A stretch of DNA of 64,000 bases from Sthenelais limicola (GCA_942159475.1 OW804098.1:10146406-10210405), one strand, 5' to 3'. Counted from the stretch's first letter, positions 23,621 through 35,726 are shown. The notes: generated by a model not told the origin, from the sequence alone. Numbers and translations: made by a program.

Positions 23621-26600
23621 CTACCATTGGAGCGTGTCCTTGTGGATGTACTTCTTGATGAGTGACTCGTAGTACGGCCTCACAGCATCTATGTCTGGTA
23701 GACTGTCAGCCTTGGAGTACAGGTCAAATTTACTGCAAGTAAAATGATTAAAAATCCTTTACAAATTGATTGATTGATCATTTGTGTTGCCATGATATGG
23801 ACATCCAGGGGGTACTTCTCTATATTTATGAGGTTTTACGATATGATATAACAAACACAATACCAAATATACTCAGTTATACCTGTCAGTCAGATGTTCA
23901 GAAAATGTACAATCCTCTCAAATAACCCAAATTTAAGACAAAAATCAGGTTCAAAATACAGTTCACCATATAAACCAGACAGATTTATTGAATGAATACA
24001 ATACAGAATACACTCAGATATACTCAGTATTTATAATTTTTCACTCTAATTTAGCAGAATTTGTGAGATGTGTAGAGCTGTAGATTGTGCATTTTCTGAA
24101 AATCTGACCCACCTCGCATAAATTTATCATTTCTAGCAGGATTTACTGAATGTGTATTAAAGGTTGATTGTACTGACTACTTCCCCCAATATAGATCTCC
24201 AACTTACTTGAACTCGAGGATCCACTTGATCATCTCGTGGTCCTTGTTGTTCATGAGGTAGGAGTAGTCCTTGCTGGTGTGCCAGGGGTAGAAGGAGTGG
24301 AAGCGGATCATGTAGAGACCTTCCTCCGGTATGTTGTGTCCATTATGCTCCAGTACTCGGTACATGTACTCTGTAAAGGTGCGGGAAAAGATTATATAAA
24401 TCTAAGATAAGATAAGATAAGAAAATCTTTTATTTGTCAAACTGCTCGTAGTTACATAATCTTGAAAAAGGACAAATAGGTTTACATGTCTGTATGAAAA
24501 GTAGTATTCCATTTCTGCCGACAGGTACCTTTAATTTTGAGTGCGTGAGTCTTGTACAGGACTGAGCAGATAAAATATGATCAAATAGTATGAAAATAAA
24601 AACGAATAGATGAAGGAGATGGTAAATAGATCAGAGGGATCCTATGGCTACACAGATTTTTTAACGACACTATGTATATGATGTACTTCTTATATTCACG
24701 TGAAACCTACAAGTTGTATATGCAGGATGTGCTATTTATAAGGGCATCAGAAACAATTGGCTCAGTCGTAATGAGGTGATAAGATGAGAAAATGTGACCT
24801 ATGTGACCAAACATTGTTCTGCGACAAAGTGAGATCGACTGTATTCTCAAATAATATGTAGACGGAGCTTGTTACACTTGGACCTAATATACTAGCCCTA
24901 ATTCAGGCCTTAGAAGGGACAAAAGAAGAATTAAAATTGTATTCTCAAATAACCCAAATTTAAGACAAAAATGATGTTCAAAAAACCGTTGAACATAACC
25001 AAATAGATGTCCCAATGCAATACCGAATAGACTAAGATATTATCTTTTCGCAGCCTAATTTAGCAGGATTTACAGTATAAAGCAGTGAGCTATGATAAAG
25101 TTAATTTTCTGGACCCATATGTGTCTATCATATATAGACAAGGGGACATTGGGCACAGGTAACTGAAAATGCATACAAAATATTCTTTCACTGCATAATG
25201 ATGCAGGCAGAGTGCTACCTTGGAGAAGCCTTAGCTAATAACCTTTCAATATTTCAACACGTTCAACAATTCAACAATAAAAGCCACCATAATAATGTAC
25301 TCACCATCATGACTCCACGACATGGAGACATTCTCTAGACCACAGTTCTCCTCATAGACGCCAAGTTTTGTACTGAAGAATCAAAGAAGTAAAGTGAATC
25401 TTATAATATCATATTCAAATAATTACTACTATTTCTCACTTCCCTCTTATTGTAGTTTCACAAGATAATTGCTGTGAAAAAACTATTCTCTTATTGAATT
25501 GATTTGAATGTATTTTTTAATTCTCTTTGAAAATGACAATTGCAATTATTTATGTGGGTTCCCAGGGAAGTAAAATACTTGAAATTTCATATCCTATAAT
25601 CAATATATATATATTACATATGATATGTTACATATTATATATATTTGAATTTCAAAAATACGTGAATTCCAATGCTTAAGATTGCATGATTATGAATAAT
25701 GCTAGAATCCATTTTGGCATTTTAGATTTAAAACAAATTAATTGTATTAAAGTCAAGTCAAGTCCCTGATTCTAGGCATACATGGGAAGACCAGGTCCAG
25801 ACCTGACATGTACTACCTGTATTTTCTGTAACCTAGTCATGAAATAAAAGAATTTATTATTATTATTATTATTAAATAAATCAAATAAAACAAACCTACC
25901 TGTAGACAGGGTGGTTATAGTCAGGGTTGTCCTTGAAGCTGTCCCTACCGAACACAATAGAGTCCTGATAAGCACATCCAACAGGGAACGTGTCCCCTAC
26001 TGTACTCCACTGGAAATAAAATAATGGGTCAGATTTTCAGAAAATGTACAATTCGCCTTCACCCTCTCAAATAACCCACATTTAAGTCAGAAGTTAAGTT
26101 CAAAATACAGTTCAACCTAACCAAATGGATTGCTAGAATTAAGGCAATACTAAATATACTCAGATATACCTAGTATTGACCATTTTTCAGCCTTATTTAG
26201 CAGAATTTATTAAATGTGTTAATCTTCTAATTGTACATTTTCTGAAAATCTTACCGTAATAATAAATGATCATAATAAGGCATTCTTTCTCAATTTTGTC
26301 AAAAATAATCAGAACCGCATACAGGAGATGTACATCATATTTTGGTTTGTTATTTTTCGGATGGTTTTTGTGCAATTATGTAGTAATAACTGTTCATATG
26401 AACAGATCAAATACAAGAAAATGCAGTGAAATGTGACTAAATCAGGATAGAAATGTAATCTTTATTGCAGAAATGTTGTCATGTGTTTCACATGTTTTTT
26501 TTACTATGTATGTTTTACCAGGCAGTTTATAGTTCAGTTCTTATACCTGATCCTCCATTAATACCTAGGGTAGTATACTACCATATGTGATGTGTTTCAG

Positions 26601-29600
26601 GAAAATGAGTCATAAGTCGCAAAATTGATATTTTTCAAAGCGTGTTTTTTACAAGATCACGTTATTGGAATGTTCTGATCTTCAGCGAGCGTGTCACTTA
26701 TAGTTATGTCAATCGGTGTATCAAATTTCAGGACAATCTATGTAATATATCCTTTCTTTCTAAAGGTCCTCATATGGACTACATTTAGTTACTTTACTGT
26801 TTAGTGACCCCTAAAAATATTGGAAACATTTTTTTTCAAAATCGAAAATATCAAACTTAAAATCTAGAAATTCTCATTATTTTATCAAAGTGTTTACTAT
26901 CATTGGAATCGGATTGATCTCATCTTTTCAAATATAATAGCATCTCAAAATCTATTTCTTGCGACTTATGACTCATTTTCCTGAAACACATCACATATAA
27001 CTATTGTATTATGTCTGTTTAGTTCAGCTCCTATAGCTGGTCTGCCACCATCTCCTGAGATTAGAGGGCCTAATCTACATGTTATGTGTTAGCATAGTTA
27101 CCTGACTCTCTCCCCAGAGGGCCTAATCTACATGTTATGTGTTACCATAGTTACCTGACTCTCTCCCCAGAGGGCCTAATCTACATGTTATGTGTTACCA
27201 TAGTTACCTGACTCTCTCCCCAGAGGGCCTAATCTACATGTTATGTGTTAGCATAGTTACCTGACTCTCTCCCCAGAGGGCCTAATCTACATGTTATGTG
27301 TTAGCATAGTTACCTGACTCTCTCCCCAGAGGGCCATGACCTTGCCCAGGTCGTGTATAAGTCCCACCAGGTGCATCCAGTCCTTGTCGGGGTGGCACGC
27401 CCTGATCCTCTCCGCTGTCTGGAATGCATGCATGATGTTGGGCACATCACACTGGAGGGAAACATAGAACCATTATAACCACATTGCAATTAATTAAATT
27501 TATTTTTATAGGTTTTATTGCATACAATTTCGTGGACAAGTCCCGATATTTTCATGTGATATAATTAAATATTCGAAAAAACATTGATATTGTTAAACAG
27601 AAACTGAATGTTTCGCATTATGATACTAGAACATTTAAGTTTTAACTTTAATCATTCAAGCTTTTAAAGAAAAATGAACACTATCAAATACTCTCTTTGA
27701 GCTCAATAAAGCATATAACCTAATATAACCTCAAATTAATGATATATTGTTCCACTGGATCGCTCTTTCGGTCCGCTCTTTTATTTTTCCTGAGCGCATA
27801 ACAAGCGAAGTTACAGCAAAACCAGAGTGGTCCAATGAGATTGGTTGATACGCTTTCTATATGCAATTAAAATATGATGTCAGCGCTTCTTTTTGATGTT
27901 GCACTCATATCAGTTGTGTTTGATTTGAGCGCAACTACATGACGCTCTTCCTGCCTGTTCAAGTAGTGTCCAAGAGAGGAGTGGGAGAGTGAAGAAGAGA
28001 GGAGGGAGGGGGTGGGGGTATTGGAGAGAGGGAGGGGATGGAGAGAGTTATAAGAAAAGGGAGGGTGGAGGAGTAGGAGAGGGGGATCAAGGGGGAGGGA
28101 AAGAACAGGGGGAACGAGGCAAGGGAGAGGATGTAGGGGAAGGGAGAGAGGGGAGGGGGAGCATGAGGAAGAGGGGAGGAAGACGGGGGGGGGGAATTGG
28201 AGATGGGGTTGGGAGAGAAAAACAGGTATGAAAGACAGAGAAGAGGGGAGGGAAAAGAGGGAGAGGGGGAAGTGTGGGGAGAGAGGGTGACCGTCCGGAG
28301 GACGGGGACTTTGCTAGTTTCTTTATATTTTATAGTTTTTTTCTATATATTTTATAGTTTCTTTATATTTCACTAACGTTCGTCAGAAGAGGAATAAACA
28401 CAGAACAGCTCTTACATCATCTGTGTTGTGATATAAATGTGCTGCCGTTTCAGGCTACCGACCTCAACCTCTACCAAACCAAACCTCGGCTAGCATTAGA
28501 TATCACTCGCACTTCTGACCCCAAATATTCTCTACAGAGCATCATCTGTGCTTAATGAATTAATTATTCTATAATGAGTCTGTAGTCATTGTAAGAGCTG
28601 CTAATGACTAGACCAATCTGCTTTTCCCTATTTTGTTTTTAGTATTTCAAAGAGGAAAACCTGGATCCAGTTTTAGAAGCACATCTACTACATTTGTTAT
28701 TTATGATTCTTACAAATATAAGATCAAATTTATTATTATTATTATTTTAGTTTTCCTCAATACTTACATCTGGATCACTCTGATCCACGAGCGAGTTGAG
28801 GGCCTCGAGACATTCCATGATAGTGAACTCTCCATGGTTGAACTTGGTCCAGTAAGCCATCTGTAACACACATTTATTTACATGTATAGTTTAGTATAAG
28901 AACTTTTATTACAGTCTGAAATTAAATAATTGCAGTAGATAATCTCAGAATTTGCAGACAATATGATAAAAGAAATAGAAATAGAGATCTATAATACCAA
29001 CCAAGTATATAGTTAATAAGCAAGAGGTTATAGTCCTGGCTGTGAAGAGACCAGTAATGAAATCAAATATAATAATAATGTTAACGGTGTTCAATAGAAC
29101 CAGTCACATTAAATATCCTGACAACGAATATATGTGATGTGTTTCAAGAAAATGAGTCATAAGTCGCAAAATTGATATTTTTCAAAGTGATATATTCCCA
29201 AAATCTCTTGGTAGGAATGTTCTCATTTTTGGTGTGACTAATGCTGGATGAAGTATGAATACATGTACCAAAATGCAAGACAGTGTATCAAATACTGTCA
29301 TTCATTTATAGGGTCATCCCATAGAGTATATTTAGCTACTTTAATTGTAATTGTTCACCCAAAAATATTGAAACTTTTTTTTCAGAAATAAAAATATCAA
29401 ATTTAAAATATAGAAATACTTATTAGATGCCCTTAATGTTTATATTCATTGGAATCCCCTTGGTCTCATCTTTTCAAATATGATAATATCACAAAATCCA
29501 ATTTTTGGGACTTGTGACTCATTTTCCTGAAACACATAACATAATAATGATTAATGATCAATATGTCTTGCCTGCTGGTGCATTTATGGTGTATAATCCT

Positions 29601-32600
29601 GAGGGGAAGCCAAGTGATTATGCACCACCAGTGCACCAGCAGGTCAGAAATAGAGGTTATTAATCCTTTTAGCCCCTGCCTGAGGTGCTAATTAATATTA
29701 ATATCACCATCAATAACACACAACAATTGTATATATAATTTATATGTACTTCTCCGTCATAATTTGAATACACCACCATCAGTAAAGTGCATGGCACATA
29801 TTATTGCTTATTATCAATATTATATGTGATGTGTTTCAGGAAAATGAGTCATAAGTCGCAAAAAATTGATTTTGAGATACCATTATATTTGAAAAGATGA
29901 GATCAAGCCGATTCCAATGATAGTAAACAGTCTAATAATCTAATAAGTATTTTTAGATTTTAAGTTTGATATTTTCGTTTTTGAAATAAAAGTTTCCAAT
30001 ATTTCTGGGGGTCAATAAACAGTATAAGGTAACTAAATGTAGTCCATATGAGGACCTTCAAAACGAAAGGATATATTACATAGATTGTGCTGAAATTCGA
30101 TACATCAATTGATATAGCTATAAGTGATTAACCCGCCAAAGATTAGAACATTCCAATAATGAGATCTTGTGAAAAAAACACTTTGAAAAATATCAATTTT
30201 GCAACTTATGACTCATTTTCCTGGAACACATCACATATTTCATATTGATTATGAACTGTGGAGTGAAGGTATAGCCAAACCAGGGATATAAGCTTGGGTC
30301 ATTCATCATTGGATCGTTACGGTACATTGGTAGTGTGTCTTGTCCTTAAAAGGACTCCTTACCCTTTCCTTGACGAAGTCATAAGTCTGGTTGGTGTGCA
30401 TGAGGGTGTATGTGAGTTGGACACGTTTGAAGTTCTCTCCATCCTTGGTGAAGTTCCTGAACTCTACTTCATCCTTCTCTGGGCGGAATTTATCCGACGG
30501 ATCCTCAATCAGCACAGGTTTAGTGGGGGGCAACTGGGAGAGAAAAAAGACGGAAATTTAACCGAATATATGGGTGAAATCGCCGGAAAATGTACAATTC
30601 GCCTAAACCAATCCTCTCAAATAACCCAGATTTAAGACAAAAATAAGCTTCAAAATACAGTTCAGCATAACCAAACAGATTGTATTAATCAAGGCAATGC
30701 CAAATATAGCTTAGTATTGGCCATTTTTTCAGTCTAATCCAGTAGAATTTGCTACATGTGTACAGCTGCCAATTGTACATTTTCTGACGATCTGACACAT
30801 ATACCTAGCTATCATTATTATTTTAGGCCTAATTTAGCAGAATTTACTCAACGTTTAGAGATTGTGCATCGTCTGACACCCATTTATAAAAAAAATGTTT
30901 TTAAATTATGACAATTTAGCAGTTATTTCGATAACTATAGATGTGGCTTGTTAATTAACTAATTTAACGCAATTAAATAAAAAAGGCGTATATTATATAT
31001 GCTTTCAGTCATAAAGAAAGGAAAAATTCGAGTCATAAAATTGAATTTCAGTAGTTTTAGTAACAAAACAGATTGGTTGCCCTGAAAACCCCACACAACT
31101 CACTAAACATAACTGTTTCCGAAAGATTTGTGATCCGTTTTAGGAAAATGAGTCATAAGTCGCAAAATTGATATCTTTCAAAGTGTTTTTTTCACAAGAT
31201 TTCTTTATTGGAATCTTCTGATTTTTAGAGGGCTTAGCACTTATAGTCATATCAATCCAAATCACATTGTATTAAATATATTCTTGCGTTTTAATGGCCT
31301 TCATATGGAGTATATTTAGTTACTTTACTGGTAATTACCCATCCAGAAACATTGCAAGCATTTTTTTTCAAAAATAGAAATATCAAACTTAAAATATAGA
31401 TATAGTTATTAGGTGTCCTAGTGTTTACTATCATTGGAATCAGCTTAATCTCCTCTTTTCAAATATGATGATATCTCAAAATCCATTTTTTGCGACTTGT
31501 GACTCATTTTCCTGAAACACATCACATTTAATGTTCTAGCTTTTGCCAAATTTACAAAAACACGTAGTTTAGTTCGTTTCCTGGACCTGATATATATGAT
31601 GGAATATATACATATATGCATTTTGCCAGTGCTTTGTTTATTATGTTATTTTCCCCATCTGGGTGAAGTCGTCAGAAAATGTACAATTCACCTTCACCAA
31701 TCCTCTCAAATAACCCAAATTTCAGACAAAAATAAAGTTCAAAATACAGTTCAACCTAACAGATTGCTAGAATCAATGCAATGCCGAATATACTCAAATT
31801 TACCTAGTATTGACAAAATTGCAGCCTAATTTACTAAATGTGTAGATCTTCCAATTGTACATTTTCTGAAAATCTGATCCATCTCTACTGAATCATGTTA
31901 TAGTTTGCGGGCCATCTGTTGTATATTGGCGGGGTTCCTGTTTACATTTTCACATGGGAATTTATGGAACATGTGTAAAAGCGAATGAGTACGAATGACT
32001 CAATCAGCAAACATGACATGTGCATAGTTTGTCCCATACATGATGTATGGGACAAAATTTCTAACAATGTATAACACTTCTTTTTCACTCTAGGTACAAA
32101 CCCTCAGATCAGATAAGAATGGTATGTCAGCCTACTTCGCTAATCGGTCTCCTTGCCTAAGACCCTGCGTTTTAATGGGAATATAATGACATTTTGCGGT
32201 CTTAATGGAATTATAATGGCACTTTGTGGTTTGAGGCAAGAGGCTTTACCTTCATTTGAAGGGATTCTCCCATCTTTGGACCTAGACTGTATTTTCCCTT
32301 AATGATTTACATTATTCATAGACAAGTCAAAATATTTCCTTTACAGGAAGAAGACAATCCTTTTATATCAAAATCAGTGAAAAAAGAGAACTAGATACTT
32401 CAATAAGTACTATTTTCAAATACGATGATGTTTATTAGTTCAATGGCGCGAGTTGTCCAAGGTGTTATACCACGTTGTAGCATACTTATCTACTTTAATA
32501 ATTGCATGATTAATGTACCGAATAAATTAAGGTGTTAATATATTTCTATAAATGCATAGCGGCTCAACACATAGAATCATATATAGGTCAGGTTTTCAGA

Positions 32601-35456
32601 AAATGTACAATTGGCAGCTGTACAGATTCAGGAAATTCTCCTGAATTAGGCTGAAAAATGATGAATACCAGGTATATCTGAGTATATTTGGCATGGCATT
32701 GATTTAAAGTATCAGTTCTGTTATATTAAACAGCATTTTAAAGCTCATTTTTGTCTTAAATGTGGGTTATTTGAGAGGATTGGTAAAGGCGAATTGTACA
32801 TTTTCTGAAAATCTGATCCATATAACTTTAGTAATGATTTTATTCAAATTTGTAAATGACGCCTAATTTGTAAATAAAAATAAAATAAATTATGCTTTTT
32901 TATCCAATAACAAAATAAATTCTGCACCCCCACTAAGTGCACCACTATATGGTTGGGATGACTTGGTCCATATATGGGTCAGATTTTCAGAAAATATACA
33001 ATTGGCAACTCTACATATTTAGTACTTTCTGCTAAATTCTGATGAAAATATGATAACTTTTGGATATATCTGAGCATATTTGGTATTGCATTGATTTAAA
33101 GTATTAGTTCTGTTATGTTAAACTGCAAGTTGAGGCTCATTTCTGTCTTAAATGTGGGTTATTTGAGAGGATTGGTGAAGGCGAATTGTACATTTTCTGA
33201 AAATCTGATCCATATGAAGGCACGTGAGAGGCAAATGGTAGTATAATGTGGAATATATATGTCTACTCATCAGAGCATGGCTGGAGTTGAGCCACAAGAC
33301 TAGTTTTTATTAGTTTTTAATCGCTGTTATGTCGCGACAACAACTGGAATAACCTGTAAGATGCCATCTGCATGTATTGCGTGGTGTATATATTAGGGTC
33401 AGATTGTCATAAAAATGTACAATCGGCAAGCTCTACACATTTATTAAATTCTGCTAAATTTGGTTGAGAAATGATAAATATTAGGTATATTTGAGTAGAT
33501 CTGGTATTGCGCTTATTCAGGCAGTCTTTTTGGCTATGTTTAACTGTATTTTAAACCTAATTTCTGTCTTTAATTTGGGCAATTTGAGATGATGACGAAT
33601 TGTACATTTGCTGACGCTCTGACCCATATTCATTTGTTTAAGTGTATAATGATGACATATGTTTCTGAACTTATCGTTTTGTTGTAGTTGGGAGAAAAAA
33701 AACTTTTCGCGCCGTTAGTTATTAACATATTATTATGAAAATAGGCGATTGAATCAATGCATTTAAAAAAATAATCTGATCCCTCGTTCTCTATCTGTTT
33801 CTGAGCTCCCTCCTAGCTACTCTCTCTCTCTCTCTCCCTCCTCTCTCTCTCCCTCCTCTCTCCCCCCCCCCCCCCCACCTCCACCTCTCTCTTTCTCGCT
33901 CTTTCACTGCTTTTTGCTGTCTCTCCCTTTTCCCGATCTTTCACTGTTTTCGCTTTCTGTTTCTCACTGTACGTTTTACTTTCATATGGGTGTTTTCCCG
34001 GGGTGTCATATATAGGTAAGATTTTCAGAAAATGTAAAATTCGCCTTCACCAATTCTCTCAAATAACCCAACTTTAAGACATAAATAAGGTTCAAAACAC
34101 AGCCCACCATAACTGAACAGATCAATTGAATCAAGACAATACTAAATATACTCAGATATACCCGGTATTTATATTTTTTCAGTCTAATTTAACAGAATTA
34201 ACTAAATATGTTGAGCTGCCAATTGTACATTTTCTGAAAATCTGAACTCCACTTGACTCCACTCATGTTTTCTCTCTGCTGCTCTTGTGGTTTCACTCTC
34301 CAATATCCATCCGATTTTTTGGAGATGTTCTATTAACGTTTTCCCAACTGTGGTAATTTGGGCAGACTATCTGTTTGGTTAGGTTGAACTGTATTTTGAA
34401 GCTCATTTTTGTCTTTAATTTGGGTTATTTGAGAGGATTGGTGAAGGTGAATTGTACATTTTCTGGCGATTTCACCCATATACTCCACTGCATGATGTTT
34501 TCCCTCAGCGGCTCTTGCAGTTTCACTCTCCATCCGATTTTTTGGAGATGTTCTATAAAGTTTTCCCAACTGTGGTAATTTGGCTGAATCATAAGTATGA
34601 ATAACTGCTGCTGTTTAAGTTAGTATATGTCTTCTGGTATAATGTTAGGCAACGCACGAAAACATTGACCACGTCGACATGCGTCTTTATTATTATGATT
34701 AAATGTATGGCCTTTGTTTGTAATAATAATAAAAAAAATATATTAACAAATGGAGCTGGTCAGAGTGAGACTTTATAGATGGTGGAATATACGTACTTTA
34801 TAATGATTAATATGTATGTATATGGCAATAACTACCAACCCAATAATAATAATAATAATATGATAGGACATATTTAATGTCCAGACCTTTCCCCTTCATT
34901 CCCAGAAATCTCCAAGTTTCACTTCTGGGTCCCAATAATTGTATGGATGGATGAGGTTCAGCTCTCTCATAGCCGCCCAGTCTAGCTAGGCTCAGAGCTC
35001 AGAGAGACCATCCAAACTGAGGGAAAGCATCTTGCTCCAACCCGCGAAATCCCATTGGGACACCTGCTTAAGAGGGCCATACATACTATTCTCATCTGAT
35101 CTGAGAGGCTCTGAGCCTAGACTCGTGTAGACTGGAGCTGTGCCTACGTTATTCCCCGACCCTCACCAAGTTTCGGTTCGCAGATATATACAGTTATTTT
35201 TCCCATCAGATTTGCACCAACATCTACATAAAGGATGCATTACTTGTTGGATCTTCATGAATCAACGCGAATAAATAATTAAATGACCATGGTAGTCCCC
35301 AGTACAGTGTATCCATGACCGATCCATGCAGATGTAAGCATATATAGGCCTATATACACTGCGACCACATAACAAAATAAAAATAAAATAGGCCTATAAA
35401 TTGCCAGCTGAACCAGACAGCTAAACATTACATCGACCTACCTGTGTAAGAGCCAT
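23621..35456 (-). CDS. MIOX: Inositol oxygenase (MIOX), complete, 8 exons
   Basis: myo-Inositol oxygenase, the cytosolic di-iron enzyme that cleaves myo-inositol with O2 to D-glucuronate. Exons on the minus strand: 35456-35442 (MALTQ), 30533-30363, 28860-28768, 27451-27314, 26009-25900, 25372-25305, 24370-24208, 23732-23621 (ends DTLQW, stop TAG). They total 870 bases, 289 residues (human 285), with consistent phases and GT-AG at every junction. The human iron ligands H98, H123, D124, H194, H220 and D253 map to H101, H126, D127, H197, H223 and D256, a constant offset of 3. Recognisable blocks are [39 protein letters not shown] and FNKFDLY. Exon 1 codes only five residues; its start is chosen because the splice is phase 0 and the upstream MIOX N-terminus is variable. 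The donor of exon 4 sits in a 53-bp tandem repeat. RptA copies lie very close upstream of the acceptors of exons 2 and 5. Confidence 0.96.
23768..23825 (-). mobile_element. Retroposon 3' tail, (AATC)n type, MIOX intron 7
   Basis: In reverse: AGAGAAGTACCCCCTGGATG ... then (ATCA)n. Near-identical to the segment ending at 41908. Confidence 0.65.
23886..24110 (+). mobile_element. RptA element, diverged, MIOX intron 7
   Basis: Left end degraded (CAGTCAGATGTTCAGAAAAT), right end CTGAAAATCTGACCC. Confidence 0.7.
24402..24545 (-). mobile_element. Retroposon 3' tail, (TAAGA)n type, MIOX intron 6
   Basis: In reverse: TTTGACAAATAAAAGATTTT then (CTTAT)n. It lies 32 bases upstream of the exon 7 acceptor. 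Confidence 0.5.
24940..25115 (+). mobile_element. RptA remnant, MIOX intron 6
   Basis: Body sequence TTCTCAAATAACCCAAATTT and CAGCCTAATTTAGCAGGATT without clear ends. Confidence 0.5.
25755..25875 (+). mobile_element. Retroposon 3' tail, (ATT)n type, MIOX intron 5
   Basis: AGACCAGGTCCAGACCTGAC ... CATGAAATAAAAGAA then (TTA)n. It ends about 25 bases from the exon 5 donor. Confidence 0.5.
26025..26254 (+). mobile_element. RptA element 14 bases upstream of the MIOX exon 5 acceptor
   Basis: Left end GGGTCAGATTTTCAGAAAAT at 26025; the acceptor AG of exon 5 is 26011-26010. Confidence 0.8.
26586..26995 (+). mobile_element. RptB element, full length, MIOX intron 4
   Basis: Ends TGTGATGTGTTTCAGGAAAA and CCTGAAACACATCACA, flanked by TA. 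Confidence 0.85.
27063..27335 (-). repeat. MIOX: 53-bp minisatellite spanning the MIOX exon 4 donor
   Basis: Five 53-bp units starting at 27063, 27116, 27169, 27222 and 27275, plus the first 8 bases of a sixth that runs into the real exon. Each unit carries the exon tail and its GTAACT donor. Donor GTs on the minus strand lie at 27313 (real), 27260, 27207, 27154 and 27101. Units differ only at a G/C site (order G,C,C,G,G). Confidence 0.95.
27747..27972 (-). mobile_element. CCACTGG/GAGCG element, half copy, MIOX intron 3
   Basis: TTCCACTGGATCGCTCTTTC, then the reverse of the right half of the element at 22954, broken at the start of the GA-rich block at 27973. Confidence 0.7.
27973..28312. 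repeat. GA-rich low-complexity block in MIOX intron 3
   Basis: Purine-rich on the plus strand; it abuts the broken end of the GAGCG element at 27972, so it may have grown at that insertion. Confidence 0.85.
29133..29541 (+). mobile_element. RptB element, full length, MIOX intron 2
   Basis: Ends TGTGATGTGTTTCAAGAAAA and CCTGAAACACATAACA. Confidence 0.85.
29571..29643. repeat. 73-nt hairpin in MIOX intron 2
   Basis: Arms at 29571-29598 and 29616-29643 pair over 28 positions with about five mismatches, around a 17-nt loop. It sits between two RptB copies. It could be a small foldback transposon or a hairpin RNA precursor. Confidence 0.6.
29825..30235 (-). mobile_element. RptB element, full length, MIOX intron 2
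   Basis: Ends TGTGATGTGTTTCAGGAAAA and CCTGGAACACATCACA. Opposite orientation to the copy at 29133, so the two could pair in the transcript around the hairpin at 29571. Confidence 0.85.
30572..30797 (+). mobile_element. RptA element, GGGTGAAAT end variant, beside MIOX exon 2 acceptor
   Basis: Left end GGGTGAAATCGCCGGAAAAT; right end TTTCTGACGATCTGACAC. It begins 37 bases upstream of the acceptor at 30535. Confidence 0.8.
31129..31526 (+). mobile_element. RptB element, full length, MIOX intron 1
   Basis: Ends TGTGATCCGTTTTAGGAAAA and CCTGAAACACATCACA. Confidence 0.8.
31661..31880 (+). mobile_element. RptA element, GGGTGAAGTCG end variant
   Basis: Left end GGGTGAAGTCGTCAGAAAAT, right end CTGAAAATCTGATCC. 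Confidence 0.8.
32028..32056. repeat. 29-bp near-perfect palindrome
   Basis: Arms TTTGTCCCATACAT and ATGTATGGGACAAA separated by one G, in MIOX intron 1. Confidence 0.9.
32174..32243 (+). repeat. Tandem duplication of about 36 bp
   Basis: Two imperfect copies of AATGG-AATATAATG-CATTTTGCGGT type sequence in MIOX intron 1. Confidence 0.5.
32585..32819 (-). mobile_element. RptA element, MIOX intron 1
   Basis: Both ends recognisable with one or two changes. Confidence 0.8.
32976..33211 (-). mobile_element. RptA element, MIOX intron 1
   Basis: Ends GGGTCAGATTTTCAGAAAAT and CTGAAAATCTGATCC. Confidence 0.8.
33396..33625 (-). mobile_element. RptA element, GACGCTCTGACCC end variant
   Basis: Left end GGGTCAGATTGTCATAAAAA; right end TTTGCTGACGCTCTGACCC. 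Confidence 0.75.
33815..33905. repeat. CT-rich low-complexity stretch
   Basis: (CT)n with a poly-C run of about 14, in MIOX intron 1. Confidence 0.85.
34015..34246 (+). mobile_element. RptA element, MIOX intron 1
   Basis: Left end slightly decayed (GGTAAGATTTTCAGAAAAT), right end CTGAAAATCTGAAC. Confidence 0.75.
34248..34585 (+). repeat. Local duplication flanking an RptA half
   Basis: About 105 bases starting near 34248 recur near 34481 (shared TCCGATTTTTTGGAGATGTT and TTTTCCCAACTGTGGTAATT). An RptA half copy (34367-34477) lies between them. Confidence 0.8.
34367..34477 (-). mobile_element. RptA right half, GGCGATTTCACCC end
   Basis: Begins within the element (CTGTTTGGTTAGGTTGAACT) and ends TTTTCTGGCGATTTCACCC. 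Confidence 0.75.
34979..35133. mobile_element. Possible inverted-repeat element
   Basis: AGTCTAGCTAGGCTCAGAGC is mirrored imperfectly by GCTCTGAGCCTAGACTCGTG about 110 bases on. Confidence 0.35.
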
Positions 35457-35726
35457 GATATTGTCTTCCTCTCTCCTTCCAAAACCAATTAGCAGCAAGT
35501 GAAAACCTTAACACAGGTTGATCTGGAGGAATATGTATAAGCGGGAGATGTTTATAAACTGTACAGCATGTATTCCTACCAGTAAACCTCTCTAACCGTA
35601 ACAACTGTGGTGTGGTGAACACGTAACTCAACCACAACCCAAGCAAAGATCGACTTTTTGGCGCTGAGCCAAGTTTTGCCTGCTTTCTCTGTTGCTGAGG
35701 TCGGCGGGGATGTGTCTGCAGTGGGA

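Noticed and set aside
27989..28231. Gly/Glu/Arg-rich open frame
   Set aside because: Purine-rich low-complexity DNA in a MIOX intron.
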